A stretch of DNA of 64,000 nucleotides. It comes from Nibricoccus aquaticus (GTDB taxonomy: Bacteria; Verrucomicrobiota; Verrucomicrobiia; Opitutales; Opitutaceae). Position numbers and translations under genes: made by a program. The notes under the pieces are model-generated. The model made no database searches and was not told the origin of the DNA. It saw only the letters and a program-made list of their open reading frames with translations. The stretch lies in contig NZ_CP023344.1 of NCBI RefSeq assembly GCF_002310495.1, positions 2,683,501 through 2,747,500 of the forward strand, in the 5' to 3' direction. The number at the start of each line of letters is the position of its first letter. Within the stretch, counting starts at the first letter, position 1. Below, piece by piece: positions 1 to 7,825 of this stretch.

Positions 1-2
1 GC

Positions 3-1949
3 ATTTATGTTTATGCGCCGGGCAATGCGTTCGCGGCGACGCTGACGCTGGGCGATGTCGTCACGACTTCCGGCACGATCACGGAGTTCAACGGGCTCAC
101 GGAACTCACGACGCTCCTCAATCTCGCGAAGATCGGCACGGCGCCGTTGCCTGCGGCGGTGACGGTTTCGCTGCCGGCTGCGTCGGCCACGGCGCTGGAG
201 CGTTATGAGGGTATGCGCGTGATCATGCCGCAGACACTCACAGTCACGGGTAACGACGGACTCGGCCAATATGGAGAACTCGTGCTCTCGGCCGACGGAC
301 GTTTGATGACGCCGACGAACGTGATCGATCCGAATGACAATCCGGCGAGCGGCACGACTTCGACCGGCACGAGCAATGTTCCGGCGGTCACGGCGATGCA
401 GACAGCCAATAATCTGGCGTCCATCGTGCTCGATGATGCGAGCACGGTGGCGTTCCCGGCGGTGACGCCATATTTGACAAGTACGGACGCGCTCACTGCG
501 ACGCGCCGCACGGGCGACACGGTCACTGGCCTCGCCGGCGTGCTCAGCTACCGGTTTAATTTCTATCGCATCGATCCGCAGGCGGGTGCGCCGGTGACGT
601 TCGCCAATGCCAATCCGCGTCCGATTACGCCTCCATCGGTCGGCGCGGCCAATGTGCGGGTGGCGAGCGCCAATGTGCTCAATTACTTCCTCACGCTCAG
701 CGGTAGCGGTGGGCGTGGCGCGGACACCGAGGCGGAGCGGCTGCGGCAGCGGGCGAAGATTCTCGCGGAGCTCAGTGCGATCAACGCGGACGTGTTTGGG
801 TTGATGGAGATCGAGCGCAGCGCCACCAACGGCGCGCTCGCCGATCTCGTCGCGGGGTTGAACGACATCTTCGGCGCGGGGACTTATGCGTACGTAAACT
901 CGTCGGCGATCGCGGGGACGGATGCGATCCAGGTGGCGTTGATTTATAAGACGGGTGTCGTGACGCCGGTCGGCGCGCCGATCACGGACACGGCTCCCGG
1001 TGCGTCGATTCACAATCGTCCGCCGCTCGCGCAGACGTTCTCGGTGAACGCAAATGGCGAGAAGTTCACGGTCGTCGTGAATCATTTGAAGTCGAAGGGC
1101 AGCGGCACGGGCGCCGACGCGGATCAAGGCGATGGTCAGGCGGCGTCGAATGTGACGCGCAAGGCGCAGGCGACGATGCTGGCGGCGTTTCTGGCGAATC
1201 CGGCGGTGACGTTTGGCGATCCGGATGTGCTCATCATCGGCGATCTGAATGCCTACGCGGAAGAAGACCCGATCGACATCCTGCGCGCGGCGGGTTTCGC
1301 GAACCAGCTGGAGCGTTTTCATCCCGGCGGCACGTACTCGTATCAGTTCGATAATCAGTTCGGTTATCTCGACCACGCGCTGGCGAATGCGAGTCTGTCC
1401 GCGCAGATCACGGGTGCGTCGGAGTGGCATGTGAACGCGGACGAGCCGTCGTTCTACGATTACAACAACGAGGACAAGGCCGCGGCGCAGCAGGCGATCA
1501 ATGTGGGCATGCCGTTCCGCGCGTCGGATCACGATCCGGTTATCATCGGGCTCAGCCTGCTGCCGCCTGCACCTGCGGGTTTCGCGAGCTGGATCGCGCA
1601 GTATGGCATTCCCGCCGGGCAGGCGGGACCGGCGGATGATTTCGACGGCGACGGTGCGACGAATCTTTTCGAGTACGCGCTGGGGCTGCGTCCGGATCTC
1701 GCGGGCACGAGCGGGCTGCCGGTGTTGACCTCGGCGGGTGACGATCTGGCGTTTCGGTTTACGCGGCCGATCGCGCTGCCGGATGTGAGCTATGCGGTGG
1801 AGACGTCGCCCGATCTTGCGGTGTGGACGCCTTGGCCGGGAGTGTCGGTCGTGGAAGCGACGACGGAGACGACGGAAACGTTGCTGACGTTGATCCCGGT
1901 TTCGGAGGGGAAGCAGTTCGTGAAGCTGGCGGTGACGCAGTTGCCGTGA
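3..1949 (+). CDS. Secreted ExeM/NucH-family endonuclease (5'-truncated)
   Basis: The frame is already open at base 3, so the gene starts upstream of the window; the ATG at 147 is internal. The visible 648 residues begin in an OB-fold-like region typical of ExeM/NucH nucleases, followed by an endonuclease/exonuclease/phosphatase domain. Its motifs run in the usual order: ASANVLNYF (about 665), GLMEIE (about 798), NHLKSKG (about 1081), GDLNAYAEEDP (about 1240) and SDHDPV (about 1527). These are the metal- and phosphate-binding positions of the DNase I fold. The tail after about 1560 has a Ca-binding-like repeat (DFDGDGATNLFEYALG) seen in many exported verrucomicrobial proteins. ExeM-type enzymes degrade extracellular DNA. 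Family call is firm; the natural substrate is inferred. Confidence 0.87.
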   Translation: MYVYAPGNAFAATLTLGDVVTTSGTITEFNGLTELTTLLNLAKIGTAPLPAAVTVSLPAASATALERYEGMRVIMPQTLTVTGNDGLGQYGELVLSADGRLMTPTNVIDPNDNPASGTTSTGTSNVPAVTAMQTANNLASIVLDDASTVAFPAVTPYLTSTDALTATRRTGDTVTGLAGVLSYRFNFYRIDPQAGAPVTFANANPRPITPPSVGAANVRVASANVLNYFLTLSGSGGRGADTEAERLRQRAKILAELSAINADVFGLMEIERSATNGALADLVAGLNDIFGAGTYAYVNSSAIAGTDAIQVALIYKTGVVTPVGAPITDTAPGASIHNRPPLAQTFSVNANGEKFTVVVNHLKSKGSGTGADADQGDGQAASNVTRKAQATMLAAFLANPAVTFGDPDVLIIGDLNAYAEEDPIDILRAAGFANQLERFHPGGTYSYQFDNQFGYLDHALANASLSAQITGASEWHVNADEPSFYDYNNEDKAAAQQAINVGMPFRASDHDPVIIGLSLLPPAPAGFASWIAQYGIPAGQAGPADDFDGDGATNLFEYALGLRPDLAGTSGLPVLTSAGDDLAFRFTRPIALPDVSYAVETSPDLAVWTPWPGVSVVEATTETTETLLTLIPVSEGKQFVKLAVTQLP

Positions 1950-1965
1950 GGCGAATTCGTTCCGA

Positions 1966-2066
1966 GGTGGAACGCGCGGTCCCCGCGCGTTGTTAGTCGT
2001 CGTTCGCGATATTGGCCGGATGCGCCCGCGTGCGTCCAACAGCGCGCCGGGACGGCACGCTCCACC
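1966..2066. repeat. MITE-like element, copy 1
   Basis: A 101 bp intergenic segment bounded by imperfect inverted arms: 1966-1994 pairs with 2038-2066 at 24 of 29 positions, ends GGTGGA and TCCACC. No ORF inside. Related arms occur at 55132-55159 and 62728-62863. It fills the gap between the nuclease stop and nth. Confidence 0.7.
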
Positions 2067-2113
2067 CCGAATATGATTTGCGCGCGCGACCGTGTTTACC
2101 CGAGCCTGCGCGC

Positions 2114-2770
2114 ATGTTTGAGAAGAAGACGGAGCGCGCGGCGTTTATCGATCAGCGGCTGGCGGAACTCTATCCGGAGACGCCGGTGCCGCTCGATCAC
2201 AAGGATGCGTACACGTTGCTCGTCGCGGTGCTGCTCTCGGCGCAGTGCACGGACAAGCGCGTGAACCTGACCACACCGGCGCTCTTCGCACTGGCGGACA
2301 ATCCGGCGGCGATGGCGCATGTGCCCGTGGAGCAGATACAGGCGATCATCCGGCCGTGCGGGCTTTCGCCGCAGAAGGCGCGGGCGATTTCGCAGCTTTC
2401 ACAGATCTTGATGGCGAAGCATGGCGGCGCGGTGCCGAAGACGTTCGAGGAGCTGGAGGAGCTGCCGGGCGTGGGGCACAAGACGGCGTCGGTGGTGATG
2501 GCGCAGGCGTTTGGCGTGCCCGCGTTTCCGGTCGATACGCACATCCACCGGCTGGCGCAGCGCTGGGGGCTGACGGCCGGGAAAAACGTGGAGCAGACCG
2601 AGGCGGATTTGAAGCGGCTGTTCCCGCGTGAGCACTGGAACGCGCTGCACCTGCGGATCATCTTTTACGGCCGCGAACACTGCACGGCGCGCGGCTGCGA
2701 TGGAACGGTCTGCGAGATCTGCCGGACGGTTTATCCGGCGCGGAAGCGGGCGGTGCGGGTGAAGAAGTGA
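2114..2770 (+). CDS. nth: Endonuclease III (DNA glycosylase/AP lyase)
   Basis: 218 residues, normal for Nth. It removes oxidised pyrimidines and nicks AP sites in base excision repair. The helix-hairpin-helix LPGVGHKTA carries the catalytic lysine (Lys123), and VDTHIHR carries the catalytic aspartate (Asp141). The ATG at 2114 is chosen because the upstream in-frame extension runs through the MITE-like repeat. The C-terminal cysteines are 190, 195, 200 and 203, spaced C-x4-C-x4-C-x2-C rather than the C-x6-C-x2-C-x5-C of the [4Fe-4S] cluster in E. coli Nth. The cluster may therefore be absent or bound differently. No Shine-Dalgarno is visible. Confidence 0.93.
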   Translation: MFEKKTERAAFIDQRLAELYPETPVPLDHKDAYTLLVAVLLSAQCTDKRVNLTTPALFALADNPAAMAHVPVEQIQAIIRPCGLSPQKARAISQLSQILMAKHGGAVPKTFEELEELPGVGHKTASVVMAQAFGVPAFPVDTHIHRLAQRWGLTAGKNVEQTEADLKRLFPREHWNALHLRIIFYGREHCTARGCDGTVCEICRTVYPARKRAVRVKK

Positions 2771-2899
2771 GGGGCGGGGACGGAAGAGAGAGGGTAGAGA
2801 ATAGAGGATAGATCGTTGAGGGACGGAGAAAGCGGGGCGGTGCGGAAAACAGAGTTGATTCGGCTGGGAGCGCCCGCCACGTTCCCCGGCTCAGTTTGG

Positions 2900-2976
<77 letters not shown>

Positions 2977-3220
2977 TTTCAAAGGGAAGGCGGGATAAAG
3001 GGAGATGGCGGCGACGAAATTGGCAGTTTTCTGGAACGGAGCGTTCTGTCAGGCACCATCAGAAGCGCTGGCTGGAATCTCAGTAGAAAAGACCAATGCA
3101 AAAAGTCCGCCTAGACTTCACGGTGATACAGTTTCAAAACAGTGACCGCCGTTGCACCCCAAATTCCGAGGTCACAACCCATATCCCTTGCTGTGTCCCC
3201 GGCCCGAAACTTTTATCCCC

Positions 3221-3754
3221 ATGAACGAGAATTCTACCCCTCGACTAGATATTGCAAAAGCCTCCCATGGATTTGGCGGAGGAGGAGGAACACTGTTAGT
3301 GGTTCAGATCGAACGATTTTCTGCTGTGCACGTTCTCTGGCTTTTCACTCAACCGGTTCCTTTCAGTTTCCACGCCCAAGGTCGGATGAGATTTCCGACT
3401 GCGAAGGAATTAGAAGAAAAGGGGGTGGAGGGAAAGCTAGCACCTACACCTGAAATGATATGTGCGGAAGCTGTTACCCAAGCACAGTCCGCCATTGCTA
3501 ATCATGTTTTGAGCAAGGCTGATCAGGCTTTTAAGGACTATCTGTCTGTTAGGAATGCGCCGCAGTTTGAGTTCGAAAGACCAGACGACGTAGATCGTTG
3601 TTTCTTCAACTTTATCCTGAGAGCTGACCATGAGCAGCTCGGAAAAGTAGAGTCGATGCTCTCTGGTGGTAATCTCCTTTCTGCATTGATCACGAAGTAC
3701 CGAGTTTACGCCGCTGTTAGTGAGAAATTTCTCAATGAGGGAGGATCGCAATGA
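3221..3754 (+). CDS. Hypothetical protein in tRNA-adjacent island
   Basis: I do not recognise a family. From the ATG at 3221 (leader ttttatcccc, like several starts here) it would encode 177 residues. A later ATG at 3386 would give 122 residues and keeps the part that looks most like protein, from MRFPTAKELEEKG onward. The C-terminal part is soluble and helical-looking (DQAFKDYLSVRN, NFILRADHEQLGKVESML). No signal peptide or membrane segment follows the 3386 start. Base composition is clearly more AT-rich than the flanking genes, which suggests acquired DNA. The start is uncertain. Confidence 0.55.
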   Translation: MNENSTPRLDIAKASHGFGGGGGTLLVVQIERFSAVHVLWLFTQPVPFSFHAQGRMRFPTAKELEEKGVEGKLAPTPEMICAEAVTQAQSAIANHVLSKADQAFKDYLSVRNAPQFEFERPDDVDRCFFNFILRADHEQLGKVESMLSGGNLLSALITKYRVYAAVSEKFLNEGGSQ

Positions 3755-3802
3755 GGTCCGGCGTTTGCGGAATTGAGGCGGGATCAAACGGGCCAGTCGG
3801 GG

Positions 3803-3825
3803 GCCAAAAGGGTCAGACCTGATGG
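3803..3825 (+). repeat. TCAGACCTGA direct repeat, copy 1
   Basis: The segment starting gccaaaagggtcagacctga is a near copy of 4410-4432, and the two bracket the membrane-protein gene at 3845. The core TCAGACCTGA is itself a small palindrome (TCAG..CTGA). Confidence 0.5.
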
Positions 3826-3844
3826 CTGCGACAACTTTGTCGAA

Positions 3845-4429
3845 ATGAACTTTAAAACAGCCTCATTTATTGCAGCGGCAGTTTTTATTCTCTGGGTGTT
3901 GATTGGCCTGCTGCCGCTCTTGCTGTTCGATAATCCCACAGAAAGAGGAACGTTTGGGGACATGTTTGGAATGGCCAACGCCCTTTTCTCAGGTCTCGCG
4001 CTTGCTGGAGTAGTATGTGCCATTTTATTACAACGCGAAGAGCTGTCCCTCCAACGTAGGGAGCTCGAACTCACCCGTGATGAGCTGAGGAAGACCTCAG
4101 AAGCGCAAACGAGCTCAGCCAACAGCTTGATCGAGCAGCAAAAGCTAGGAGAGCGAAACGCTCAGATCCTAGCATACACGGCTTTACTACAATCCTATGA
4201 TCAACGGATCAGCGCCGAGAAATCGAAAGCGGACAGTAATCGAGCCAGAGGTATTCTCTACATGCTCGGATCTAAGTCCCTTTCAAAAGAACGAGATTCC
4301 TTAGAGCAAAAATTGAGAGAACTCATCGGTGGAAATCGTTTACCTGCGCAATGCACGGAAAACCTCGATTCGGCTACGGTAGCTCAAGGCGGCAGCAATG
4401 AAGATACCGGCCAAAGAAATCAGACCTGA
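3845..4429 (+). CDS. Two-helix membrane protein with coiled coil
   Basis: 194 residues. Two membrane helices lie at about residues 6-27 and 42-60, joined by a loop containing GTFGDMFGMANALFSGLA. A long charged coiled coil follows (LQREELSLQRRELELTRDEL). From memory, this TM-loop-TM plus coiled-coil arrangement with a GxFGDxFG loop resembles proteins annotated as putative phage abortive infection (putAbiC-like) and many uncharacterised relatives. That is a resemblance, not a demonstrated function. The ATG at 3845 puts the first helix at the N-terminus. The gene is AT-richer than its surroundings and lies between two near-identical short repeats. Confidence 0.65.
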   Translation: MNFKTASFIAAAVFILWVLIGLLPLLLFDNPTERGTFGDMFGMANALFSGLALAGVVCAILLQREELSLQRRELELTRDELRKTSEAQTSSANSLIEQQKLGERNAQILAYTALLQSYDQRISAEKSKADSNRARGILYMLGSKSLSKERDSLEQKLRELIGGNRLPAQCTENLDSATVAQGGSNEDTGQRNQT

Positions 4430-4432
4430 GTG
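4410..4432 (+). repeat. TCAGACCTGA direct repeat, copy 2
   Basis: Near copy of 3803-3825; it overlaps the stop codon of the preceding gene (TGA 4427-4429). Marks the right edge of a possible one-gene unit. Confidence 0.5.
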
Positions 4433-4490
4433 TTCGTGCGCCGCTGAATCATCTCACCTGCTGCATTGTCAGAGGCACCCCTCTTAACCC

Positions 4491-4808
4491 ATGACGCTAA
4501 AGTTTTCGCTCCGATGGATTTTCAATACGCGTATGCTTTTAGGGGCGTTGATTGGATGCGGGCTCTTTGCCTCCATCAACTCTCTACGTGATGCGAAATA
4601 CCATTCCGGTCCCGGCTACGTCACATACGGTGACGGAGATCGTTACCCGGAGCGTGAAGAGTGGGTCAGTGAATCCAAATACAAGAAACACCGCACAGAT
4701 TATGCGTGGTTCGGAATTATATTTTGCATCACAGCGTGGCTTTTAGCAGCGCACAACGCCCGTTTGGAAGATGCCGAAGCAGCAAAAAATAGGCCTGATA
4801 TGTCTTAA
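4491..4808 (+). CDS. Small two-helix membrane protein, unknown
   Basis: 105 residues. A hydrophobic stretch near residues 14-28 (MLLGALIGCGLFASI) and another near 72-87 (AWFGIIFCITAWLLAA) flank a hydrophilic loop with charged and aromatic residues, suggesting two membrane passes. No family recognised. The leader ctcttaaccc directly precedes the ATG. Composition matches the two preceding island genes rather than the GC-rich chromosome, so it was probably acquired with them. Confidence 0.6.
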   Translation: MTLKFSLRWIFNTRMLLGALIGCGLFASINSLRDAKYHSGPGYVTYGDGDRYPEREEWVSESKYKKHRTDYAWFGIIFCITAWLLAAHNARLEDAEAAKNRPDMS

Positions 4809-4973
4809 AAACCGCCTGCAGTTTCCCCTGATGGGAGCGACAATTTCACGACCGACACTTCTGAGTGCTGGCTCGTATTATCGCTACGATTTGAATGTGG
4901 CCGAAGCGTTTTTTGTTTCACGGGCGAGCGGTTGCGGAAATGGAGAGGTGGGTTTGGGTTTCGGCTTTCACGC

Positions 4974-5930
4974 ATGAACACGCGCCAGACTTCTTCGATG
5001 AGCCGACGGGAGTCGTTGCGGTTGCTGGGGGTGGGGTCGGTGGCGTTGGCGGCGGGGACGGTTTCCAGTTTGGGCGGCGCGGAGGAAATAAAGGCGTCGG
5101 AGAAAATTCTCACGCGGACGATTCCGTCGTCGGGCGAAGCGGTGCCGGTGATCGGGCTGGGGACGTGGCAGACGTTTGATGTGGGGGCTTCGGAGGCGGA
5201 GCGTGCGCCGCTCGCGGAGGTGCTTGCGGCGTTTGCCGGGTTGGGCGGGCGGGTCGTCGATTCGTCGCCGATGTATGGGCGGTCGGAGGAGGTGTTGGGC
5301 GATCTGGCGGCGCGGGTGGGTGTGCAGGAGAAGCTTTTTGTAGCGACGAAGGTGTGGACACAGGGGCGGCAGGCGGGCGTGGAGCAGATGGAGGAGTCGA
5401 TGCGGCGGTTGCGGCGGACGCGCGTGGACTTGATACAGGTGCATAATCTCGTCGATGCGGAGGCGCATCTGGAGACGTTGCGCGTGTGGAAGGCGGCCGG
5501 GCGGGTGCGGTATCTCGGGCTCACGCACTACACGACGGGCGGGCAGGCGGAGCTGGCGCGGTGGCTCGAGAAAACGCCGGTGGATTTTATCCAGATCAAC
5601 TACTCGGCCGGCGAACGGGAGGCGGAGCGGCGGTTGTTGCCTCTGGCGCGCGAGCGGGGTGTGGCGGTGATCGCGAACCGGCCGTTTTCGCAAGGGGCGT
5701 TGCTGGGGCGGTTGCGCGCGCGGGCGTTGCCTGGCTGGGCGGCGGAGATCGGGTGCGAGAGCTGGGCGCAGGTGCTTTTGAAGTTCATCGTGGGGCATCC
5801 GGCGATCACGTGCGCGATCCCGGCGACGTCGAAGGTGGCGCATTTGCGCGATAACATGCAGGCGGCGTACGGGGCGCTGCCGGATGAGGCGCTGCGGGAG
5901 CGGATCGCGAAGGAAGTGGCGGGCGTGTGA
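4974..5930 (+). CDS. Tat-exported aldo/keto reductase
   Basis: 318 residues from the ATG at 4974; alternative ATGs exist at 4932 and 4998. A twin-arginine signal (SRRESLRLLG, then a hydrophobic stretch) indicates folded export, unusual for a nicotinamide enzyme. The aldo/keto reductase barrel shows the catalytic set: Asp and Tyr in VVDSSPMYGR, Lys in VATKVW and His in LIQVHN. GLGTWQTF begins the barrel. The substrate is unknown; related exported reductases are found among verrucomicrobial carbohydrate genes. The gene stands alone, with strongly G-ending codons. Confidence 0.82.
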   Translation: MNTRQTSSMSRRESLRLLGVGSVALAAGTVSSLGGAEEIKASEKILTRTIPSSGEAVPVIGLGTWQTFDVGASEAERAPLAEVLAAFAGLGGRVVDSSPMYGRSEEVLGDLAARVGVQEKLFVATKVWTQGRQAGVEQMEESMRRLRRTRVDLIQVHNLVDAEAHLETLRVWKAAGRVRYLGLTHYTTGGQAELARWLEKTPVDFIQINYSAGEREAERRLLPLARERGVAVIANRPFSQGALLGRLRARALPGWAAEIGCESWAQVLLKFIVGHPAITCAIPATSKVAHLRDNMQAAYGALPDEALRERIAKEVAGV

Positions 5931-6250
5931 GCGGGAGGCTGGGGCGAGCGGACGTGAACGAGGCGAAGTCGGAGGGTTACACAGAGGGCACGGAGGAAGA
6001 CCGGAGGGCGGGGAGGCGTGCTGGTGGAGCTGGGGTCGTTTCGGCTGAGAGTGGTGTGGGCCAGCGAGGGGATTTTAGACCCAAGACTGTGTCTCTCCTG
6101 ACTCGGTGAGTATTCAGTGCGCTCTGTATAGCGGCTTTGATGTGGGGTGTTTTGGCGGGGATATTGGGCGGCAGAAGCCGAGAAAGAGAAGAAAAGTGGG
6201 CAAGAATCGAGAAATGGAAATACGGCTTAATTATCTGTTTTTGAGCATTA
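5931..6250. other. Intergenic stretch without a recognised gene
   Basis: About 320 bp after the aldo/keto reductase. It begins G-rich and becomes AT-rich towards 6200. No credible coding frame, tRNA or terminator was seen; the right end probably belongs to the promoter region of the 24-residue peptide gene. Confidence 0.6.
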
Positions 6251-6265
6251 TCCGTTATTAACGGA
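6251..6265. promoter_or_regulatory. Palindrome upstream of the small peptide gene
   Basis: TCCGTTATTAACGGA is a perfect 7 bp inverted repeat around one central base, in an AT-rich stretch 147 bp before the 24-residue peptide start. It has the form of a dimer-bound operator. No convincing -35/-10 pair could be assigned by eye. Confidence 0.45.
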
Positions 6266-6411
6266 CACGAGGCTGAAACTTTTGCTCGAAATAAGGGTAA
6301 TACCGGGTATCACTCTCTCAGTTCTTTCTCACTTCCGTCATCATCCGATGGCGGTTCTGAACAGCCGAAGTTGGTAGTCGACGGAGGCCCAAACAATAGG
6401 AGGCACTTAAC

Positions 6412-6486
6412 ATGCTCGCCTTTGTAATCGGTGCGTTTCTGGTGCTCGGACTTCTTGAGATGGTCCGGGTCGCCTATAAAGCGTAA
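6412..6486 (+). CDS. 24-residue single-helix membrane peptide
   Basis: The ATG at 6412 is preceded by a strong Shine-Dalgarno (AGGAGG, 8 bases upstream). The frame encodes 24 residues, MLAFVIGAFLVLGLLEMVRV then AYKA, and stops at TAA 6484-6486. It is one hydrophobic helix with a glutamate near its C-terminal end and a basic tail, so it should insert in the inner membrane. An excellent intrinsic terminator lies 30 bp downstream, making this a self-contained transcription unit. The architecture resembles small accessory subunits such as KdpF or CydX in size only; I see no family match. Too short for ordinary gene callers. Confidence 0.72.
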   Translation: MLAFVIGAFLVLGLLEMVRVAYKA

Positions 6487-6515
6487 CCACTAAATAAATA
6501 AGCAAGTAATACACG

Positions 6516-6552
6516 CCCCGGCCGGGTTTTCCTGGCCGGGGTTTTACTTTTT
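6516..6552 (+). terminator. Strong intrinsic terminator
   Basis: GC-rich hairpin 6516-6526 with 6531-6541 (11 bp stem with one G.T, TTTT loop), followed by TTTTACTTTTT. Terminates the 24-residue peptide transcript. Confidence 0.93.
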
Positions 6553-6587
6553 GGGGGTGTGGAAAGCGGGAGGCGGGCGGAGATGGC

Positions 6588-6622
6588 GGATTTGAATGTG
6601 GAAATCAGGAAGGCGGGAAACG
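6588..6622. repeat. TGGAA-type degenerate repeat, copy 1
   Basis: Degenerate short-period sequence (tttgaatgtgg aaatcagg aaggcggg) also present at 10377-10413 and 12742-12778, always in spacers around the sugar operon. Confidence 0.45.
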
Positions 6623-6695
6623 GAGGGGATGAGGAGATCGAACGTGATCAGAGGGGAGGCGGAGGCGCTTTGGGTGAATTCACGCAGGGCGTCAG

Positions 6696-6839
6696 CTCGT
6701 GTGAGGCCTTCTGGGATTTGACGCGCAACGGCCTCACACGAGGTGAGGCCCTACACCGGAGGGTTTTCGCGGTGGACGACACGGAGGTCGTTCCTCCAAG
6801 GGGAACGGAAGGGACTCGGATGCCGACGGAGAGGTCGGC
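6696..6839. repeat. Cluster of four palindromes between convergent units
   Basis: Four hairpins lie side by side. (i) 6696-6708 pairs perfectly with 6730-6742 (13 bp, 21 nt loop). (ii) 6730-6737 pairs with 6743-6750. (iii) GGAGG/CCTCC at 6783-6797. (iv) GCCGAC/GTCGGC at 6822-6839. Hairpins i and ii share an arm and exclude each other. The cluster sits just past the stop of the minus-strand permease gene and may end or protect that transcript. It lacks a T tract. Confidence 0.65.
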
Positions 6840-6849
6840 ACTCCCGGGG

Positions 6850-7815
6850 TTACGAGCGGGTCTTGCGGCGGAACTGGTCGAGGGTGACGGCGGCGATGAT
6901 GATGACGCCGGTGACGATTTCCTGGATCCAGTTGGAGAGGCCGAGTTTGTTACAGCCGTTGTTCACGACGGTCATGATGAGCGCGCCGATGATGGTGCCG
7001 AGGATCGTGCCGGAGCCGCCCGCGAGGCTGGCGCCGCCGATGACGACGGCGGCGATGATGTTGAGCTCGAGGCCGACGGCGGTGGTGGGGTCGCCGCCGG
7101 TGAGGTAGGCGAATTGGAGCAGGCCGGAGAGTCCGGCGAAGGCGCCGCCGGCGATGTAGATGTAGAGCTTGGTGCGTTCGACGCGGATGCCGCAGAGGCG
7201 GGCGGTGGCTTCGCTGGAGCCGATGGCGAAGATGTGGCGGCCGAATTTCGTGTATCGGAGCATCAACGACGCGAGGACGGCGAGACCGAGCATGAGCCAG
7301 ACGCCGGAGGGCAGGCCGTTGGGGCGGAGCTGCATGAGGCTGTTGATCCAGGTTTCGTCGGGCGGGTAGACGGGCTGCTCGTCGGCGAGGCCTTTGGCGG
7401 CGCCGCGAAGAACGAGCATCATGCCGAGGGTGACGATGAAGGGCATGAGCTTGAGGCGCGTGATGAGCGTGCTCGTGACGAGTCCGGCGAGGGCGCCGAC
7501 GCCGACTCCGGCCATGGCAGCGGCGAGCGGGGGCCAGCCTTCCTGGAGGAGGAGGGCGATGACAACAGAGGAGAGCGCGATGAGAGAGCCGAAGGAGAGA
7601 TCAACGCCGCCGGAGATGATGATCATCGTCATGCCGATCGCGCCGACGCCGATGACGGCGGTTTGCTGGAGCATGATCGAGGTGTTGCTCCACGAGACGA
7701 AGTGCTCGAAGGCGAGCGAGGCGAAGAGCGTGTAGACCGCGACGAGGCCGAGGAACGGGCCGGCTTTGATGAGCCAGCGGCGCAGGTCGAAGGAGGAAGG
7801 GGAATCAGCGGACAT
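6850..7815 (-). CDS. Sugar ABC transporter permease (RbsC/XylH type)
   Basis: 321 residues with about eight to ten membrane helices. It forms the inner-membrane channel of a pentose/hexose importer of the ribose/galactose class. Characteristic stretches are TMIIISGGVDLSFGS and AVVIGGASLAGGSG. It is the last gene of a minus-strand operon with the binding protein (9425) and ATPase (7826), starting 10 bp after the ATPase stop. The importer specificity cannot be read from sequence; context with L-galactose-type enzymes suggests an L-galactose or L-fucose-like sugar. Confidence 0.93.
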   Translation of the reverse strand: MSADSPSSFDLRRWLIKAGPFLGLVAVYTLFASLAFEHFVSWSNTSIMLQQTAVIGVGAIGMTMIIISGGVDLSFGSLIALSSVVIALLLQEGWPPLAAAMAGVGVGALAGLVTSTLITRLKLMPFIVTLGMMLVLRGAAKGLADEQPVYPPDETWINSLMQLRPNGLPSGVWLMLGLAVLASLMLRYTKFGRHIFAIGSSEATARLCGIRVERTKLYIYIAGGAFAGLSGLLQFAYLTGGDPTTAVGLELNIIAAVVIGGASLAGGSGTILGTIIGALIMTVVNNGCNKLGLSNWIQEIVTGVIIIAAVTLDQFRRKTRS

Positions 7816-7825
7816 TGAAGAAAGG

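Noticed and set aside
147-149. ATG at 147 as true start of the nuclease
   Set aside because: The same frame is open and protein-like from base 3 (APGNAF...TLTLGDVVT), so the gene begins upstream of the window.
3803-4432. Integron gene cassette with attC sites
   Set aside because: The repeats lack the GTTRRRY/RYYYAAC core pairs of attC, and no integrase is present. Kept only as a repeat-flanked gene.
2977-4830. Integrated prophage or conjugative island
   Set aside because: No integrase, capsid, relaxase or second copy of the tRNA 3' end found downstream.
6266-6330. Sigma-54 promoter before the small peptide
   Set aside because: GG and GC elements are present but spaced by 11 rather than 10 bases, and no activator gene is nearby.
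6559-7818. Long plus-strand ORF of 419 codons opposite the permease
   Set aside because: Shadow of the GC-rich minus-strand permease. Its product is a low-complexity Gly/Asp/Glu/Ala string, while the minus frame has membrane helices and family motifs.
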